The position numbers and the translations under genes are program-made. Positions 5,959-14,898 of a DNA stretch of 20,773 bases are shown piece by piece. This stretch comes from a candidate division TA06 bacterium (GTDB lineage Bacteria; Hydrothermota; DG-26; E44-bin18; JADFOU01). The stretch lies in NCBI GenBank assembly GCA_022562655.1, contig JADFOU010000006.1, positions 1 to 20,773 on the forward strand, in the 5' to 3' direction. The notes under the pieces are model-generated. The model saw only the letters and a program-made list of their open reading frames with translations, had not been told where the DNA came from and ran no database searches. How positions within the stretch are numbered: the stretch's first letter is position 1; each line of letters starts with the position of its first letter.

Positions 5959-7947
5959 TCAGAAGTTCGAAAAGTCATCAGAAGAGGAAACCTTGATCCT
6001 TCGAGGGATTCCAGATACATCTCCCTCCAGTAGGGGAGTGGGAATCTCCATAAGGAACCTGGAGGGTCTTGTATAGAGGGTTCCGCCATAACGCCTCCGC
6101 CCTCGGGCATAGGTGAGAAAGACCTCATCCTTCGCCCGGGTCAGGGCGACATAAAAGAGACGCCGTTCCTCTTCCAATTCCTCTATGGAATCATACGATG
6201 AAGCATGGGGAAACAATCCCTCCTCAAGACCTGTCACAATCACGGTGGGAAATTCTAGTCCCTTGGCATTGTGGGCGGTCATGAGGGTCACTGCGTCCTT
6301 CGCTTCATCCCAGCGGTCAATCTCTGTAAAGAGGGAGACTTCTTGAAGAAAGGCCTCCAGAGAAGTGTCTTCAGATCGCTTTGTGAAGGACTTCACTCCT
6401 ATCAGAAGTTCCGCCACATTTTCGAGTCTCGCCTCCGCCTCTGCTGTTTCCTCCCTTTCCAATTCGGTGGTGTAACCCGTCTCCTTCACTAAGCGTGAGA
6501 GGAGTGATGGAAGAGAAACCTTCTCCTTCGACTTACGGAATTTCTCACTCATCTTATAGAAGTCCTTCAGAGTTGATCGCACGCGAGGAGAAAGGGCCTC
6601 TATCTCGTCCACTCTTCCAATGGCAAAATAGAGGGGAATAGATTGGTGATCTGCAAAACTTTCTAGAATTTCTATCGTCTTCCTCCCAATTCCTCTTTTG
6701 GGCACATTCAGAATTCGTTTTAGACTGATGGAGTCCTTAAGGTTGACAAAAACCTTCAGGTAGGCGAGCAGGTCTTTGATCTCCTGCCGCTCATAGAATT
6801 TTATCCCTCCAATAATAATATAAGGGACCCCCATCCTCCGAAAAGCCTCCTCCAGAGCCCTTGACTGTGCATTGGTTCGATAAAGGATGGCAAGATCCCG
6901 AAGCCTCCCTTTCTTCATCACGATCTCCAGGATCCGTCTTGCCTCGTCCTCCTCATCGAAGCTCTCCATGACGGTGATGGATTTCCCTCCCTTCCGTTTC
7001 GTCCAGAGGGTCTTCCCCTTCCGAAGGAGGTTCTTCGCCACCACCGCAGAGGCGACATCCAGGATTGTCTGGGTAGAGCGGTAATTTTCTTCCAAACGGA
7101 TGACTTTGGCTTCAGGGAAGTCCCTCTCAAAATCGAGGATGTTCTGAATATCGGCACCTCTCCACCCGTAGATGGACTGATCCTCATCCCCCACCACACA
7201 TAGATTTCGATGCAGGGAGGAGAGGAGTTGAATGAGGCGATACTGGGTATGGTTCGTATCCTGATACTCATCTACGAGGATGTAAGGAAAACGGGTGGCA
7301 TATCTCTTCAGGATCTCAGGAAATTTCTGAAAGAGTTCCACCGTCTTCATCAGGAGGTCTCCGAAGTCAAGGGCATTATTCTCTTGAAGTCTTCTCTGAT
7401 AATGGGAGTAAATCAAAGAAACCACTTCCGAGAAGTGACTTCCATCCTGGGGATATTCCTCTGGTCGGATAAGGCGGTTCTTCGCCCCATTGATTCTCTC
7501 CCGGATCGCCTTCGAGTGGAATTCTTTTTCGAAGAATTTCTCATCCTTCTTGATCTTCTCAATCAACTTCAACTGATCTCCGTCATCGTAGATGGTGAAA
7601 TTCCTGGTAAAACCCATTGGCTCCCCGTCTCTTCGAAGGATTCTGGCACATACGGCATGAAAGGTTCCAATCCAGATTTCATGGACGGCGGAGCCGACCA
7701 GTCTTTCTACTCGCTCGCGCATCTCACGGGCGGCCTTATTGGTAAAAGTGACCGCAAGAATACTGGAAGGACTCACCTTCCTTTTCTCAATGAGATAGGC
7801 AATGCGATGGGTGAGGACCCGAGTTTTTCCACTCCCGGGGCCAGCGAGAATAAGAAGGGGACCTTCACCAGTAGTCACAGCCTCTCGCTGGGGAGGATTC
7901 AGATCTTTCAAAAGGTCCTCGTTAGCTACCCTTACTTTTGAGACCAA
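5959..7947 (-). CDS. UvrD/PcrA-type ATP-dependent 3'-5' DNA helicase
   Basis: This is a superfamily 1A helicase for repair and removal of blocked replication or recombination intermediates. From TTG 7947 it has 662 residues. Visible motifs are Walker A AGPGSGKT (35-42), TFTNKAA (motif Ia), motif II DEYQDTN (226-232), motif III QSIYGWRGAD (257-266), motif IV NYRST (288-292), motif V TAHNAKGLEFPTVIVTG and motif VI EERRLFYVALTRAKDE (about 593-608). It ends soon after motif VI, so the long tail of classical PcrA is reduced. The start is uncertain. TTG 7947 has AGGA eight bases upstream and fits the family N-terminus, while TTG 7989 adds 14 residues without a good ribosome site. PcrA and UvrD cannot be separated by eye, so I give no symbol. 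Confidence 0.95.
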   Translation of the reverse strand: MVSKVRVANEDLLKDLNPPQREAVTTGEGPLLILAGPGSGKTRVLTHRIAYLIEKRKVSPSSILAVTFTNKAAREMRERVERLVGSAVHEIWIGTFHAVCARILRRDGEPMGFTRNFTIYDDGDQLKLIEKIKKDEKFFEKEFHSKAIRERINGAKNRLIRPEEYPQDGSHFSEVVSLIYSHYQRRLQENNALDFGDLLMKTVELFQKFPEILKRYATRFPYILVDEYQDTNHTQYRLIQLLSSLHRNLCVVGDEDQSIYGWRGADIQNILDFERDFPEAKVIRLEENYRSTQTILDVASAVVAKNLLRKGKTLWTKRKGGKSITVMESFDEEDEARRILEIVMKKGRLRDLAILYRTNAQSRALEEAFRRMGVPYIIIGGIKFYERQEIKDLLAYLKVFVNLKDSISLKRILNVPKRGIGRKTIEILESFADHQSIPLYFAIGRVDEIEALSPRVRSTLKDFYKMSEKFRKSKEKVSLPSLLSRLVKETGYTTELEREETAEAEARLENVAELLIGVKSFTKRSEDTSLEAFLQEVSLFTEIDRWDEAKDAVTLMTAHNAKGLEFPTVIVTGLEEGLFPHASSYDSIEELEEERRLFYVALTRAKDEVFLTYARGRRRYGGTLYTRPSRFLMEIPTPLLEGDVSGIPRRIKVSSSDDFSNF

Positions 7948-8029
7948 ATGCTTTTTTCCTGAAGGTTTTACAAAATTTTCGGAATTCAAGAATGAAGGGA
8001 TTAGAAAAATTTCGTCTCAACTGGGAGAT

Positions 8030-8059
8030 ACATTACCATATCTACCTCTTATCTGTCAA
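8030..8059 (-). promoter_or_regulatory. Sigma-70-type promoter upstream of uvrD/pcrA
   Basis: On the minus strand, TTGACA (8054-8059) is followed after 18 bases by TAATGT (8030-8035). The -35 is perfect and the -10 is weak, but a TG one base upstream of the -10 gives an extended -10. The predicted start near 8023 precedes both candidate TTG codons of the helicase gene. Confidence 0.55.
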
Positions 8060-8169
8060 CATGAATCCTTTTATGGGATTGTGGAGAATTTTATTGATTT
8101 TTCGTGATCAATTTGATAGATTAAATTGATTCCAGAATCTCGCAATATACTTGAATTTAAAGGGATTGG

Positions 8170-8198
8170 TTCTACTTCTCAACTCTCGTGATTATAAT
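8170..8198 (+). promoter_or_regulatory. Candidate promoter for the polysaccharide cluster
   Basis: A perfect TATAAT (8193-8198) is preceded at 17 bases by a weak -35, TTCTAC (8170-8175). It lies about 70 bases before the first plus-strand gene and diverges from the helicase promoter. The weak -35 could mean activator dependence. I saw no ops/JUMPstart element in the leader. Confidence 0.5.
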
Positions 8199-8266
8199 AA
8201 AAGTGAGCCCAAGTCCTTGGGAAGATCTCCAGAGATAGACTCACAAGACTCTTTAACAGACGAGGC

Positions 8267-9217
8267 ATGGACGAATATACAAGAGAGACAAAAAAGTGGT
8301 TAGATAAAAGATACCTATGGGTCGATGAAAATAAAATCTATATCGCTCATGAGCCTATCTATGGGTTGAGAAAGGGGCATTGTGAACACGCCATACTTTT
8401 CCGATATATGATCACATACAGGCTCCTTCGCGTTCTCTCACACATCCAGTTCGAATCCCTTTTGGATGTTGGAGGAGGGGAAGGGTATAAAGCGGCTCTC
8501 ATCAAAAGGATTTACAGAGTCAACGTCAAGAGTTGCGAACTCTCAGAGGAGGCCTGTAAGAGAGCTGAAGAAATCTTCCAAATTTCTTCAGACACCGCGG
8601 ATATCCATCAACTCCCTTATTCAGATCATTCTTTTGATATTGTTTTATGCAGTGAAGCATTAGAACATGTGACAAATTGGAAAAAAGCCCTCGATGAACT
8701 TATAAGGATTTCTAAAAAGGCTGTTATCCTTACTCTTCCCCATGAATCCGAGCAATTCGTCCAACAGAATCGGCAGAATCAAATCATGGCGAGTCATATC
8801 CATCGCTTCAATAATAACTCCTTCGATTTTCTAAAAGGGAATCAATATGACATTAAGACGGAGAAGATCTATTCTTCCCTATTAACAATTCCCTGTATCT
8901 TGGTAGAAGCCACCCATGGTCCTTATTATAACTACCGAAAACACTCACGGACCCTCATGAGAAAGGTATTGAGAAGGTGCTTTGATCTATTCATTCCAAT
9001 TTTTCGTAATATTCTTCATGAGAAAGTGGCTTCTTGGATTATTCATTTAGACGATCGTCTGACAAGGTATCTGCAATTTGTTCACTATTCAGGGATGCTT
9101 TTTGTCATACTTAAGGATCCAAAGTCTTATACAAAGAAGAGTAGGAAGAAGATTTATATTGATCAAGTTTTAAACTTTTCAGTTCCGTATCACTATCTCA
9201 ATCAAGATCGATGTTGA
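8267..9217 (+). CDS. Class I SAM-dependent methyltransferase (polysaccharide cluster)
   Basis: This 316-residue protein has a central Rossmann-type SAM-binding fold: motif I LLDVGGGEGY (65-74), an acidic strand end near ELSEE (91-95), and the post-I block SFDIVLCSEALEHV (122-135) typical of the Methyltransf_11 group. About 130 C-terminal residues rich in basic and aromatic amino acids follow; they are unlike a standard methyltransferase and may bind the sugar acceptor or the membrane surface. The ATG has GAGG close upstream. The gene opens the plus-strand cluster and overlaps the next gene by seven bases. The likely role is O- or N-methylation of a glycan or its precursor, inferred from context only; the substrate is unknown. 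Confidence 0.85.
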   Translation: MDEYTRETKKWLDKRYLWVDENKIYIAHEPIYGLRKGHCEHAILFRYMITYRLLRVLSHIQFESLLDVGGGEGYKAALIKRIYRVNVKSCELSEEACKRAEEIFQISSDTADIHQLPYSDHSFDIVLCSEALEHVTNWKKALDELIRISKKAVILTLPHESEQFVQQNRQNQIMASHIHRFNNNSFDFLKGNQYDIKTEKIYSSLLTIPCILVEATHGPYYNYRKHSRTLMRKVLRRCFDLFIPIFRNILHEKVASWIIHLDDRLTRYLQFVHYSGMLFVILKDPKSYTKKSRKKIYIDQVLNFSVPYHYLNQDRC

Positions 9218-10206
9218 AGAAAAAGGCGAAGTACGTTTTTCTGGTTTGGTCGATTTCGACCCGTCGGAGTGAAACCCTAGCCAAAAGCCTTAAGGCAAAA
9301 ATTGTATTTTTTAATAATGAAAGGAAAAATATTCTTTCACAATTTTTTCGATATTTTCTTCTCACAATCAAAACATTAAAAGTTTTAAAAATGGAAAAAG
9401 CGGATTTCGTATTCGTACAAAATCCTCCCATCTATTCCCTATTTCCTGTCTTTCTCTATGCCATGTGGTATAGGAAAAAGTATGTTATTGACTCTCATAC
9501 AATAACTTTTCTCGTTGAAAGGATCCATCACCATTTTTTTATTCTGATGCATCGATTTTTTTCAAAATTCGCCTTTACGGTACTCATTCACAATGAAGAC
9601 CTATCGTATATAGGAAAAAATTGGAGAACCCCTTTCTTCATCCTCGAGGATCGGATTCCGCAATTTCAGATCTCTCTAAGAAAGAAAGAGAAAGGGCAAA
9701 AGTTCAACCTGGTTGTAATCTGTAGTTTCTCTCCAGATGAACCCATTGCAGAGATCCTTCAAGCGGCACAAAAGTTAGAAAAAGTTCAATTCTATCTTAC
9801 TGGGGATTTTAAAAAAGTAAAAAGTGACCTGAGGAACTCCTATCCATCAAACATCACATTTACAGGTTTTTTGGAAGAAGAAAAGTATGTCCAGCTTCTT
9901 CGAGATGCTGATGCTATCATGGCTCTCACGACAAGGCCTTACACCCTTCTTTGTGGAGCATACGAGGCCGTTGCGGTTGAAAGACCCTTAATCACTTCCA
10001 GCCTACCTCTCTTGAAGCGGCATTTCCATCAAGGTACCATCCATGTCGAGAATACACCTGAAGGTATCGAAGACGGGATCCGGCGTTCTCTCTCTTCATT
10101 GGAGAATTTGAGAAGAAAGATTTCAGAATTGAGAGTGGAAAAGGAGAGAGAGTGGAAGAGGCGTTTTGAAAGTTTTCAAAAAGTTCTCTATGATCAGATC
10201 GGCTAA
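9211..10206 (+). CDS. Glycosyltransferase, GT4-like (GT-B fold)
   Basis: A 331-residue protein with a two-domain GT-B layout. The N-terminal half has FVFVQNPPIYSLFPVFLYA (67-85) and YVIDSHT (91-97), typical of acceptor domains in GT4-type enzymes. The C-terminal half has the nucleotide-sugar-binding pattern: FYLTGDF (194-200), ITFTGFLEEEKY, ADAIMALTTR (233-242) and GAYEAVAVERPLI (249-261), whose Glu residues lie where the donor-binding E-x7-E motif is expected, though that motif is imperfect. The start ATG lies inside the end of the preceding methyltransferase gene. It probably adds a sugar to a lipid-linked oligosaccharide on the cytoplasmic side. Donor and acceptor cannot be read from the sequence. 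Confidence 0.85.
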   Translation: MLKKKAKYVFLVWSISTRRSETLAKSLKAKIVFFNNERKNILSQFFRYFLLTIKTLKVLKMEKADFVFVQNPPIYSLFPVFLYAMWYRKKYVIDSHTITFLVERIHHHFFILMHRFFSKFAFTVLIHNEDLSYIGKNWRTPFFILEDRIPQFQISLRKKEKGQKFNLVVICSFSPDEPIAEILQAAQKLEKVQFYLTGDFKKVKSDLRNSYPSNITFTGFLEEEKYVQLLRDADAIMALTTRPYTLLCGAYEAVAVERPLITSSLPLLKRHFHQGTIHVENTPEGIEDGIRRSLSSLENLRRKISELRVEKEREWKRRFESFQKVLYDQIG

Positions 10207-11587
10207 AAACTTTACCTCTCTCCTCATCGGCTCTGTTGGAAGCCGTCTCCTCGGCTTTATGGTTACGGTCTATCTCGCTCGTATTCTCGATGTTTCTGGC
10301 TTTGGAAAGATCAGCTTCGCATTGGCCGTCTTTTCCTTCGGACTGATTCTGACCAATCCAGGTCTTCTCCTTCTGGGAACACGAGAGGTCGCTAAGAAGA
10401 AAGAAAAAATTGGAGAATATCTTCCAACAATCGTGGTGCTTCGCCTTCTTCTTGCTTTATTCGCCTTTCTCCTGATACTCTCCCTCCTCATTTTCCTTCC
10501 CAAGTCTCAAGATACGAAGGTTTTGATTTTCTTCTATTCTCTATCACTGTTTGCTCAGGTCTTTCTTCTGGAATGGTTTTATCAAGGAATTGAAGAGATG
10601 GAATACATCGGGATAAGCCGCCTTTCTGTCTTCTTTTTCTATCTCCCTCTGGTATTCCTCTTTGTGAAGGGTTCCCAGAAGATCTTATGGGTCCCCCTTT
10701 TTTGGCTAATTGGAAATATTGCAGCCTCCCTTTTCCTAATTTTCATATTCCGGAAACGGTTCGGAACAATTCGTCTCCGATTCAATCCTTCCCTTCTCCT
10801 TCCTCTTCTCAAGAAATCTCTTCCCCTGGGTCTCGCTGCAATAATGATTCAAATCTATCTCTATTTTGATACCCTTCTCCTCGGATTCTTCAAGGGAGAT
10901 GAATCCGTTGGGTGGTATAGTGCGGCTTACAAACTTGTCTTTTTTGTTCTCCTACTGGATAGAATCTTCACAGAAACGCTATTCCCCTTGATTGTGCGAT
11001 ATTATCAAGAGTCCCAGGAGAAATTAAAAATATTGCTGAAAAGATACGCGAAGATAATTGTTTCTCTTGTTCTTCCCATCGGTGTAGGGGGAACCCTCCT
11101 CGCCTCTCCCATTATGAACCTCGTCTACGGTTCTCAATATGAAAAAGGAGTTTTTGTCTTTCAAATTTTGATCTGGGTAGTGACTTTGTCCAGTATTACC
11201 AGTGTCTATGGTTTCGGTCTTATTGGATGTGGTCGAGAAAAAAAATATACTTTCGCCATAACCATCGGGACAATCGCAAATATTTTACTCAATCTTGTGA
11301 TCATCCCTCTCTATGGATTGGTTGGCGCAGCATGGGTCAAACTATTCTCTGAAGGGATAATGTTCGCACTCATGGTCATTCAGTTTGAAAAAATCGTACA
11401 GATCCAATTCTGGAAATACATCCCAAAACCTTTCCTGGCAGCCATCTCGATGGGATTGCTTATCCATTTCTTGAGAGATCTTCATCCTCTTTTTTTAATC
11501 TTCGTTGGGTGTATCACCTATCCGATTCTCCTCTTTTTGATTCGAGGATTTGCCATTGAAGAAATTTCAATATTGAGGAGAAGATAA
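10190..11587 (+). CDS. Polysaccharide flippase, Wzx/RfbX family
   Basis: This 465-residue, strongly hydrophobic protein belongs to the MOP superfamily of oligosaccharide flippases (Polysacc_synt). It begins with the family-typical KNFTSLLIGSVGSRLLGFMV and contains the YLARILDVSGFGKISFA motif at about residues 27-43. About 12-14 membrane segments can be seen, with conserved YSAAYKLVFF in the middle and AWVKLFSEG near the C-terminus. It should move undecaprenyl-linked repeat units across the inner membrane. I chose the ATG at 10190, which overlaps the preceding glycosyltransferase by 17 bases; the frame is open to a TTG at 10166. A flippase without an intact polymerase nearby is notable. Confidence 0.93.
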   Translation: MIRSAKNFTSLLIGSVGSRLLGFMVTVYLARILDVSGFGKISFALAVFSFGLILTNPGLLLLGTREVAKKKEKIGEYLPTIVVLRLLLALFAFLLILSLLIFLPKSQDTKVLIFFYSLSLFAQVFLLEWFYQGIEEMEYIGISRLSVFFFYLPLVFLFVKGSQKILWVPLFWLIGNIAASLFLIFIFRKRFGTIRLRFNPSLLLPLLKKSLPLGLAAIMIQIYLYFDTLLLGFFKGDESVGWYSAAYKLVFFVLLLDRIFTETLFPLIVRYYQESQEKLKILLKRYAKIIVSLVLPIGVGGTLLASPIMNLVYGSQYEKGVFVFQILIWVVTLSSITSVYGFGLIGCGREKKYTFAITIGTIANILLNLVIIPLYGLVGAAWVKLFSEGIMFALMVIQFEKIVQIQFWKYIPKPFLAAISMGLLIHFLRDLHPLFLIFVGCITYPILLFLIRGFAIEEISILRRR

Positions 11588-11589
11588 TT

Positions 11590-13167
11590 ATGCAAAAACT
11601 AACAATAGGACTTTTCAAGGAAGAACTGGGTTGGATTCAGTTATTGAAGCAGGAAGGTCTTTCCCATCAAATCTGCAATCTTCGAAAAAGGATTGAGCCC
11701 GAAGATTTTGGCGTTTTGATCATCAACCATTCACTACAGGGAGATGAAAGGGCGGTCGTACAACAATATCTCATTGAAGGAGGTGCCATTCTGTCGGAGA
11801 TACAGACTTTGAGCCAGATGATTAACATCCATTGCCAACCATGCAGAATTGCATTCATTCAGCCAACCCAGGAATCCCTATGGAAGAATCTCTCATTCAT
11901 CGATCTGGATATGAAAGGATACCGGTGCAGAGAGGCCCGGTTCGGAAGAATCAATGGAAAGGAATCTGCAATCTATTTTGGTTCCAAAGGTAAGGGGTAT
12001 GTCCTCGCTTTGCCATTTGATGTTCATCAAGCCCTCACGGATACTCGAACAAAAAGGAAAGCATTTTATTTTGAAAGGGCGAAAAAATTTCCAGATGAAA
12101 GGGTCTCTCTCGTCTCCAAGGGCGAGGTCAGGAGGCTTGTTGCTAGCTGCCTTCGAGATCTTTTCCATCGAAGAGGTCTTCCCTATTGCCATCTTTTCTA
12201 TTACCCGGATGGATATAAAAATGCCTTGGTCCTCAGGATGGATACAGATCTTTCGAAGAGCAGAGATCTTCTCAAGATCTATGAGATTGCGCGGAATCAA
12301 AGGATGAGCATATCTTGGTTCATCAATGTGAAACATCAGGAGAGGATTCTTGATAAAATTGCTCAAATGGAGAAGCATGGACAGGAGATGGGCGTACATT
12401 GTTATGTCCACAAGATATTCCCTGATTTTGAAAGAAACTTTGAGAACATTCGAAAGGCGAGGGATCTCCTCAAAGAAAATGGTATTCATCCTATAGGGTT
12501 TGCCGCTCCCTATGGGATGTGGAATGAAAATCTTTGTCATGTCTTGGAGGAATTGGGTTTTGAATACTCTTCAGAGTTTTCCCTGAACTATGATGATCTC
12601 CCTTTCTATCCAGTCATTGGAAATCATTTCTCTAAGGTTCTTCAAATACCCATCCATCCTGTCTCCATTGGAAATTTGCGATTGGCTCGTTTTCGTAAAG
12701 AAGAGATGATAGACTATTACCGCAAGGTAATCGATCAAAAATGGAGTCAGAATGAACCTCTATTCTTATACAGTCATCCAGAACAGGGATACAAAGAAGC
12801 GATCGATTTTATGATCCATTATGGAAAGGAGAAGGAGGGTCTCTGGATGACCAATTTTTCATCTTTTATGAGATGGTGGAAAGTCAGGGAAAGGGCAGAG
12901 TACTCAATAGGTCTGGAAAACGACCAGTTATTCATTCACTCCAGCTATTCCGATAGCCAGTTGTTCTTTCATATTTGTGCTCCTGAAGGACAGGAGGCAT
13001 GGGTTCCATGGAATCAAGGGATAGCATTGAAAGATATTCATTGGGAACCCTCCAGGCCAAGTATTGAATTCAATGACGAGAGACTTATGACGAAGAGAGG
13101 GAAAGGGAGGCTCTTCTTAAGAGAGTGGGTGAGTCGGCTCTATCAAAATCGGAGAAAGGGGTTTTAA
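11590..13167 (+). CDS. Polysaccharide deacetylase (NodB-like) with extra N- and C-terminal domains
   Basis: This 525-residue protein starts two bases after the flippase stop. Residues 1-195 resemble a class I amidotransferase-like/flavodoxin-like domain (FGVLIINHSLQGDER, YLIEGGAILSE, GKGYVLALPFDV), but I see no catalytic Cys motif. Residues 210-390 are a NodB-type carbohydrate esterase domain: RMDTD (216-220) supplies the catalytic and metal Asp, GVHCYVH gives the HxxxH metal pair (H270, H274) and GFAAPYGMWN (303-312) is the substrate-groove motif. Residues from about 420 look like a beta-sandwich tail. No signal peptide is visible, so it probably acts in the cytoplasm on a lipid-linked sugar or precursor. 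Deacetylation of an N-acetyl sugar is inferred from the motifs; the substrate is unknown. Confidence 0.85.
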   Translation: MQKLTIGLFKEELGWIQLLKQEGLSHQICNLRKRIEPEDFGVLIINHSLQGDERAVVQQYLIEGGAILSEIQTLSQMINIHCQPCRIAFIQPTQESLWKNLSFIDLDMKGYRCREARFGRINGKESAIYFGSKGKGYVLALPFDVHQALTDTRTKRKAFYFERAKKFPDERVSLVSKGEVRRLVASCLRDLFHRRGLPYCHLFYYPDGYKNALVLRMDTDLSKSRDLLKIYEIARNQRMSISWFINVKHQERILDKIAQMEKHGQEMGVHCYVHKIFPDFERNFENIRKARDLLKENGIHPIGFAAPYGMWNENLCHVLEELGFEYSSEFSLNYDDLPFYPVIGNHFSKVLQIPIHPVSIGNLRLARFRKEEMIDYYRKVIDQKWSQNEPLFLYSHPEQGYKEAIDFMIHYGKEKEGLWMTNFSSFMRWWKVRERAEYSIGLENDQLFIHSSYSDSQLFFHICAPEGQEAWVPWNQGIALKDIHWEPSRPSIEFNDERLMTKRGKGRLFLREWVSRLYQNRRKGF

Positions 13168-13176
13168 ATAATACTT

Positions 13177-13860
13177 ATGGATCCGTTCGTCAAAACCCGC
13201 AAAGAAAGATGGAAAGAATATGGCTTCGAATATGCAAGGGATCATGAGAAAGACCCTGATAACTGGGAGTACAGAGAAGTAGCTCGTCTTCTAAATCCCC
13301 AAAAGGATGAGAAGATCCTGGATATCGGGTGTAACACAGGCGAGTTTTGTTTCTTCTTGAAGAAGAGATTCACAACAAATCCGAGAGGGATTGATATCAA
13401 CAGGGAGGCGATTAAAGTCGCTAGAATCAAATATCCAGAGATTCCTTTTGATGTGAAAGATATTTCCCACTTCGAAAAAGAAGAAGAATATGATGGGATT
13501 GTAATGATCGAAGTGATTGAACACCTTTCCGATCTCCCTGAAGTATTGGCGAAAGTGAAGCGACTCTTAAAGCCTCATGGGCGCATCGTCCTTTCCACGC
13601 CAAACCAATGGGCATTTCTCTTCAAATTGAAGTCTCGAATCTTGGGTCGGGATTTCACGTATGATCCCCTTCATCTCCGTGAATTCACCCCACTTTCTCT
13701 CACCGCTTTATTGAACAGTGAAGGGCTAAAAGTAAGCAAAGTTTACACCAAGGTGTTGGGGTTACCCTTTCTCAGGCGGGTCTCTGTACATCTCTATACT
13801 CATTTTCCCAGTCTTTACTTCGGGAGATGGATTTTTTGTATTGCCCATCGGGAGGAGTGA
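13177..13860 (+). CDS. Class I SAM-dependent methyltransferase
   Basis: A 227-residue single-domain methyltransferase. Motif I is ILDIGCNTGEF (47-57), the acidic residue after strand 2 lies in GIDINREAI (71-79), and the post-I motif is YDGIVMIEVIEHLSDLPE (105-122). LLKPHGRIVLSTPN follows, as in UbiG/Methyltransf_23-like enzymes. The region after residue 160 (YDPLHLREFTPLSLTALL) is the usual lid of sugar or lipid methyltransferases. It begins nine bases after the deacetylase stop without a strong Shine-Dalgarno sequence, and its own stop (TGA) shares one base with the next ATG. Context suggests methylation of the surface glycan; the exact target is unknown. Confidence 0.87.
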   Translation: MDPFVKTRKERWKEYGFEYARDHEKDPDNWEYREVARLLNPQKDEKILDIGCNTGEFCFFLKKRFTTNPRGIDINREAIKVARIKYPEIPFDVKDISHFEKEEEYDGIVMIEVIEHLSDLPEVLAKVKRLLKPHGRIVLSTPNQWAFLFKLKSRILGRDFTYDPLHLREFTPLSLTALLNSEGLKVSKVYTKVLGLPFLRRVSVHLYTHFPSLYFGRWIFCIAHREE

Positions 13861-14897
13861 TGAGAATTCTGTTTGGAGCCAATCCTGTTCCTTTCCATCA
13901 AGTTGGAGGTCTCCTCACACAAATACTGAACACAAAGAAATATTTGGAAAAAATGGGAGTTGCGGTTGAACTCTTCAACGGATGGGAACCTTTCGATTCA
14001 AAGAAATTCGATCTTTTCCATCTCTTCTGGGCAAATCTCTCGACACATTTTTTGGGTACCATGATGAAAGAACAGGGTCTGAAAATGGTTGTCTCTCCAG
14101 TTTTCTTCAGCAGACACAGCCCTCGAGTCCTTGCAGGGATACACACCTTCGGAAAGGTTCTCAGCCGGGTGAAGAGCATTCGGTTGGGACACATGTACAC
14201 TTCAGAATTGTGCCAGCTTTCTGATATGAATTTACCGAATTCCAAGAGGGAGGCTCTTCTTCTCCAAAAGGGGCTGGGTGTTCCAGAAAATAAAATCAGG
14301 GTTATTCCGAATGGAGTCGAAGAAAGATTCTATTCTGCAGATCCTTCCCTATTTAAAAAAAGACATGGCATTGAGAATTTCATCCTCTATGTGGGTCATA
14401 TCGGATCGGGGAGGAAGAACACCTTGAGACTCGTGAAGGTTCTAAAAAAGATCAACCATCCCGCTGTCCTCATAGGTCCCGTCGTCAAGGGTTCCTATTC
14501 GGATCTCTGTCTGGAAGAGGCACGTAAAAGTAAAAACATCTTAATCCTTCCCAGTTTGGAAAATGACTCACCCCTTTTGGAGTCTGCCTATGCCGCCTGC
14601 GAAGTTTTTGTCCTCCCATCTCTATTTGAGACACCAGGAATCGCAGCCTTGGAAGCTGGATTGGCCGGTGCGAAGGTCGTCATCACACCATATGGAGGGA
14701 CAGAAGAATATTTTGAAGATCTTGCTGAATATGTGGATCCGAAATCAGAAAGGTCGATCAATAACGGAATTGTGAGGGCATTAAACAAAAAAAGGGACGA
14801 TCGCTTGAAAGAACACATCCACAAGAATTTTCTCTGGGAGAGGGTAGCGAAAGAAACGGTAAAAGTGTATGAAGAACTGGTTAGCCAGAGGGGATAA
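13860..14897 (+). CDS. Glycosyltransferase family 4-type
   Basis: A 345-residue GT-B glycosyltransferase. The N-terminus MRILFGANPVPFHQVGGLLTQ shows the glycine-rich loop after the first strand. The central linker VIPNGVEERFY and the FILYVGHIGSGRKN block mark the start of the donor domain. FETPGIAALE gives the E-x7-E motif characteristic of GT4. The ATG at 13860 overlaps the previous stop by one base and has GGAGGAG just upstream, the clearest ribosome site in the cluster; an in-frame ATG at 13827 lies inside the upstream gene and is less likely. It should extend the glycan made by this cluster; the sugar is unknown. It is followed directly by a broken membrane-protein gene, whose first remnant starts two bases after its stop. 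Confidence 0.92.
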   Translation: MRILFGANPVPFHQVGGLLTQILNTKKYLEKMGVAVELFNGWEPFDSKKFDLFHLFWANLSTHFLGTMMKEQGLKMVVSPVFFSRHSPRVLAGIHTFGKVLSRVKSIRLGHMYTSELCQLSDMNLPNSKREALLLQKGLGVPENKIRVIPNGVEERFYSADPSLFKKRHGIENFILYVGHIGSGRKNTLRLVKVLKKINHPAVLIGPVVKGSYSDLCLEEARKSKNILILPSLENDSPLLESAYAACEVFVLPSLFETPGIAALEAGLAGAKVVITPYGGTEEYFEDLAEYVDPKSERSINNGIVRALNKKRDDRLKEHIHKNFLWERVAKETVKVYEELVSQRG

Positions 14898-14898
14898 A

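Noticed and set aside
5868..6128. 84-codon minus-strand frame ending in IIRIIRLIR
   Set aside because: It overlaps the helicase C-terminus out of frame and then reads through the atccgcttaatccgc-type repeat, which explains its tandem Ile-Arg peptide.
7210..7941. 243-codon open frame on the plus strand
   Set aside because: It lies wholly antisense to the helicase gene, whose motifs are all intact; the peptide shows no recognisable domain. It reflects codon bias in the real gene.
8180..8266. ops/JUMPstart element before the polysaccharide cluster
   Set aside because: No GGCGGTAG core is present in the leader before 8267.
11893..12540. 215-codon open frame on the minus strand
   Set aside because: It is antisense to the deacetylase domain with its intact metal motifs, and its translation resembles no protein I know.
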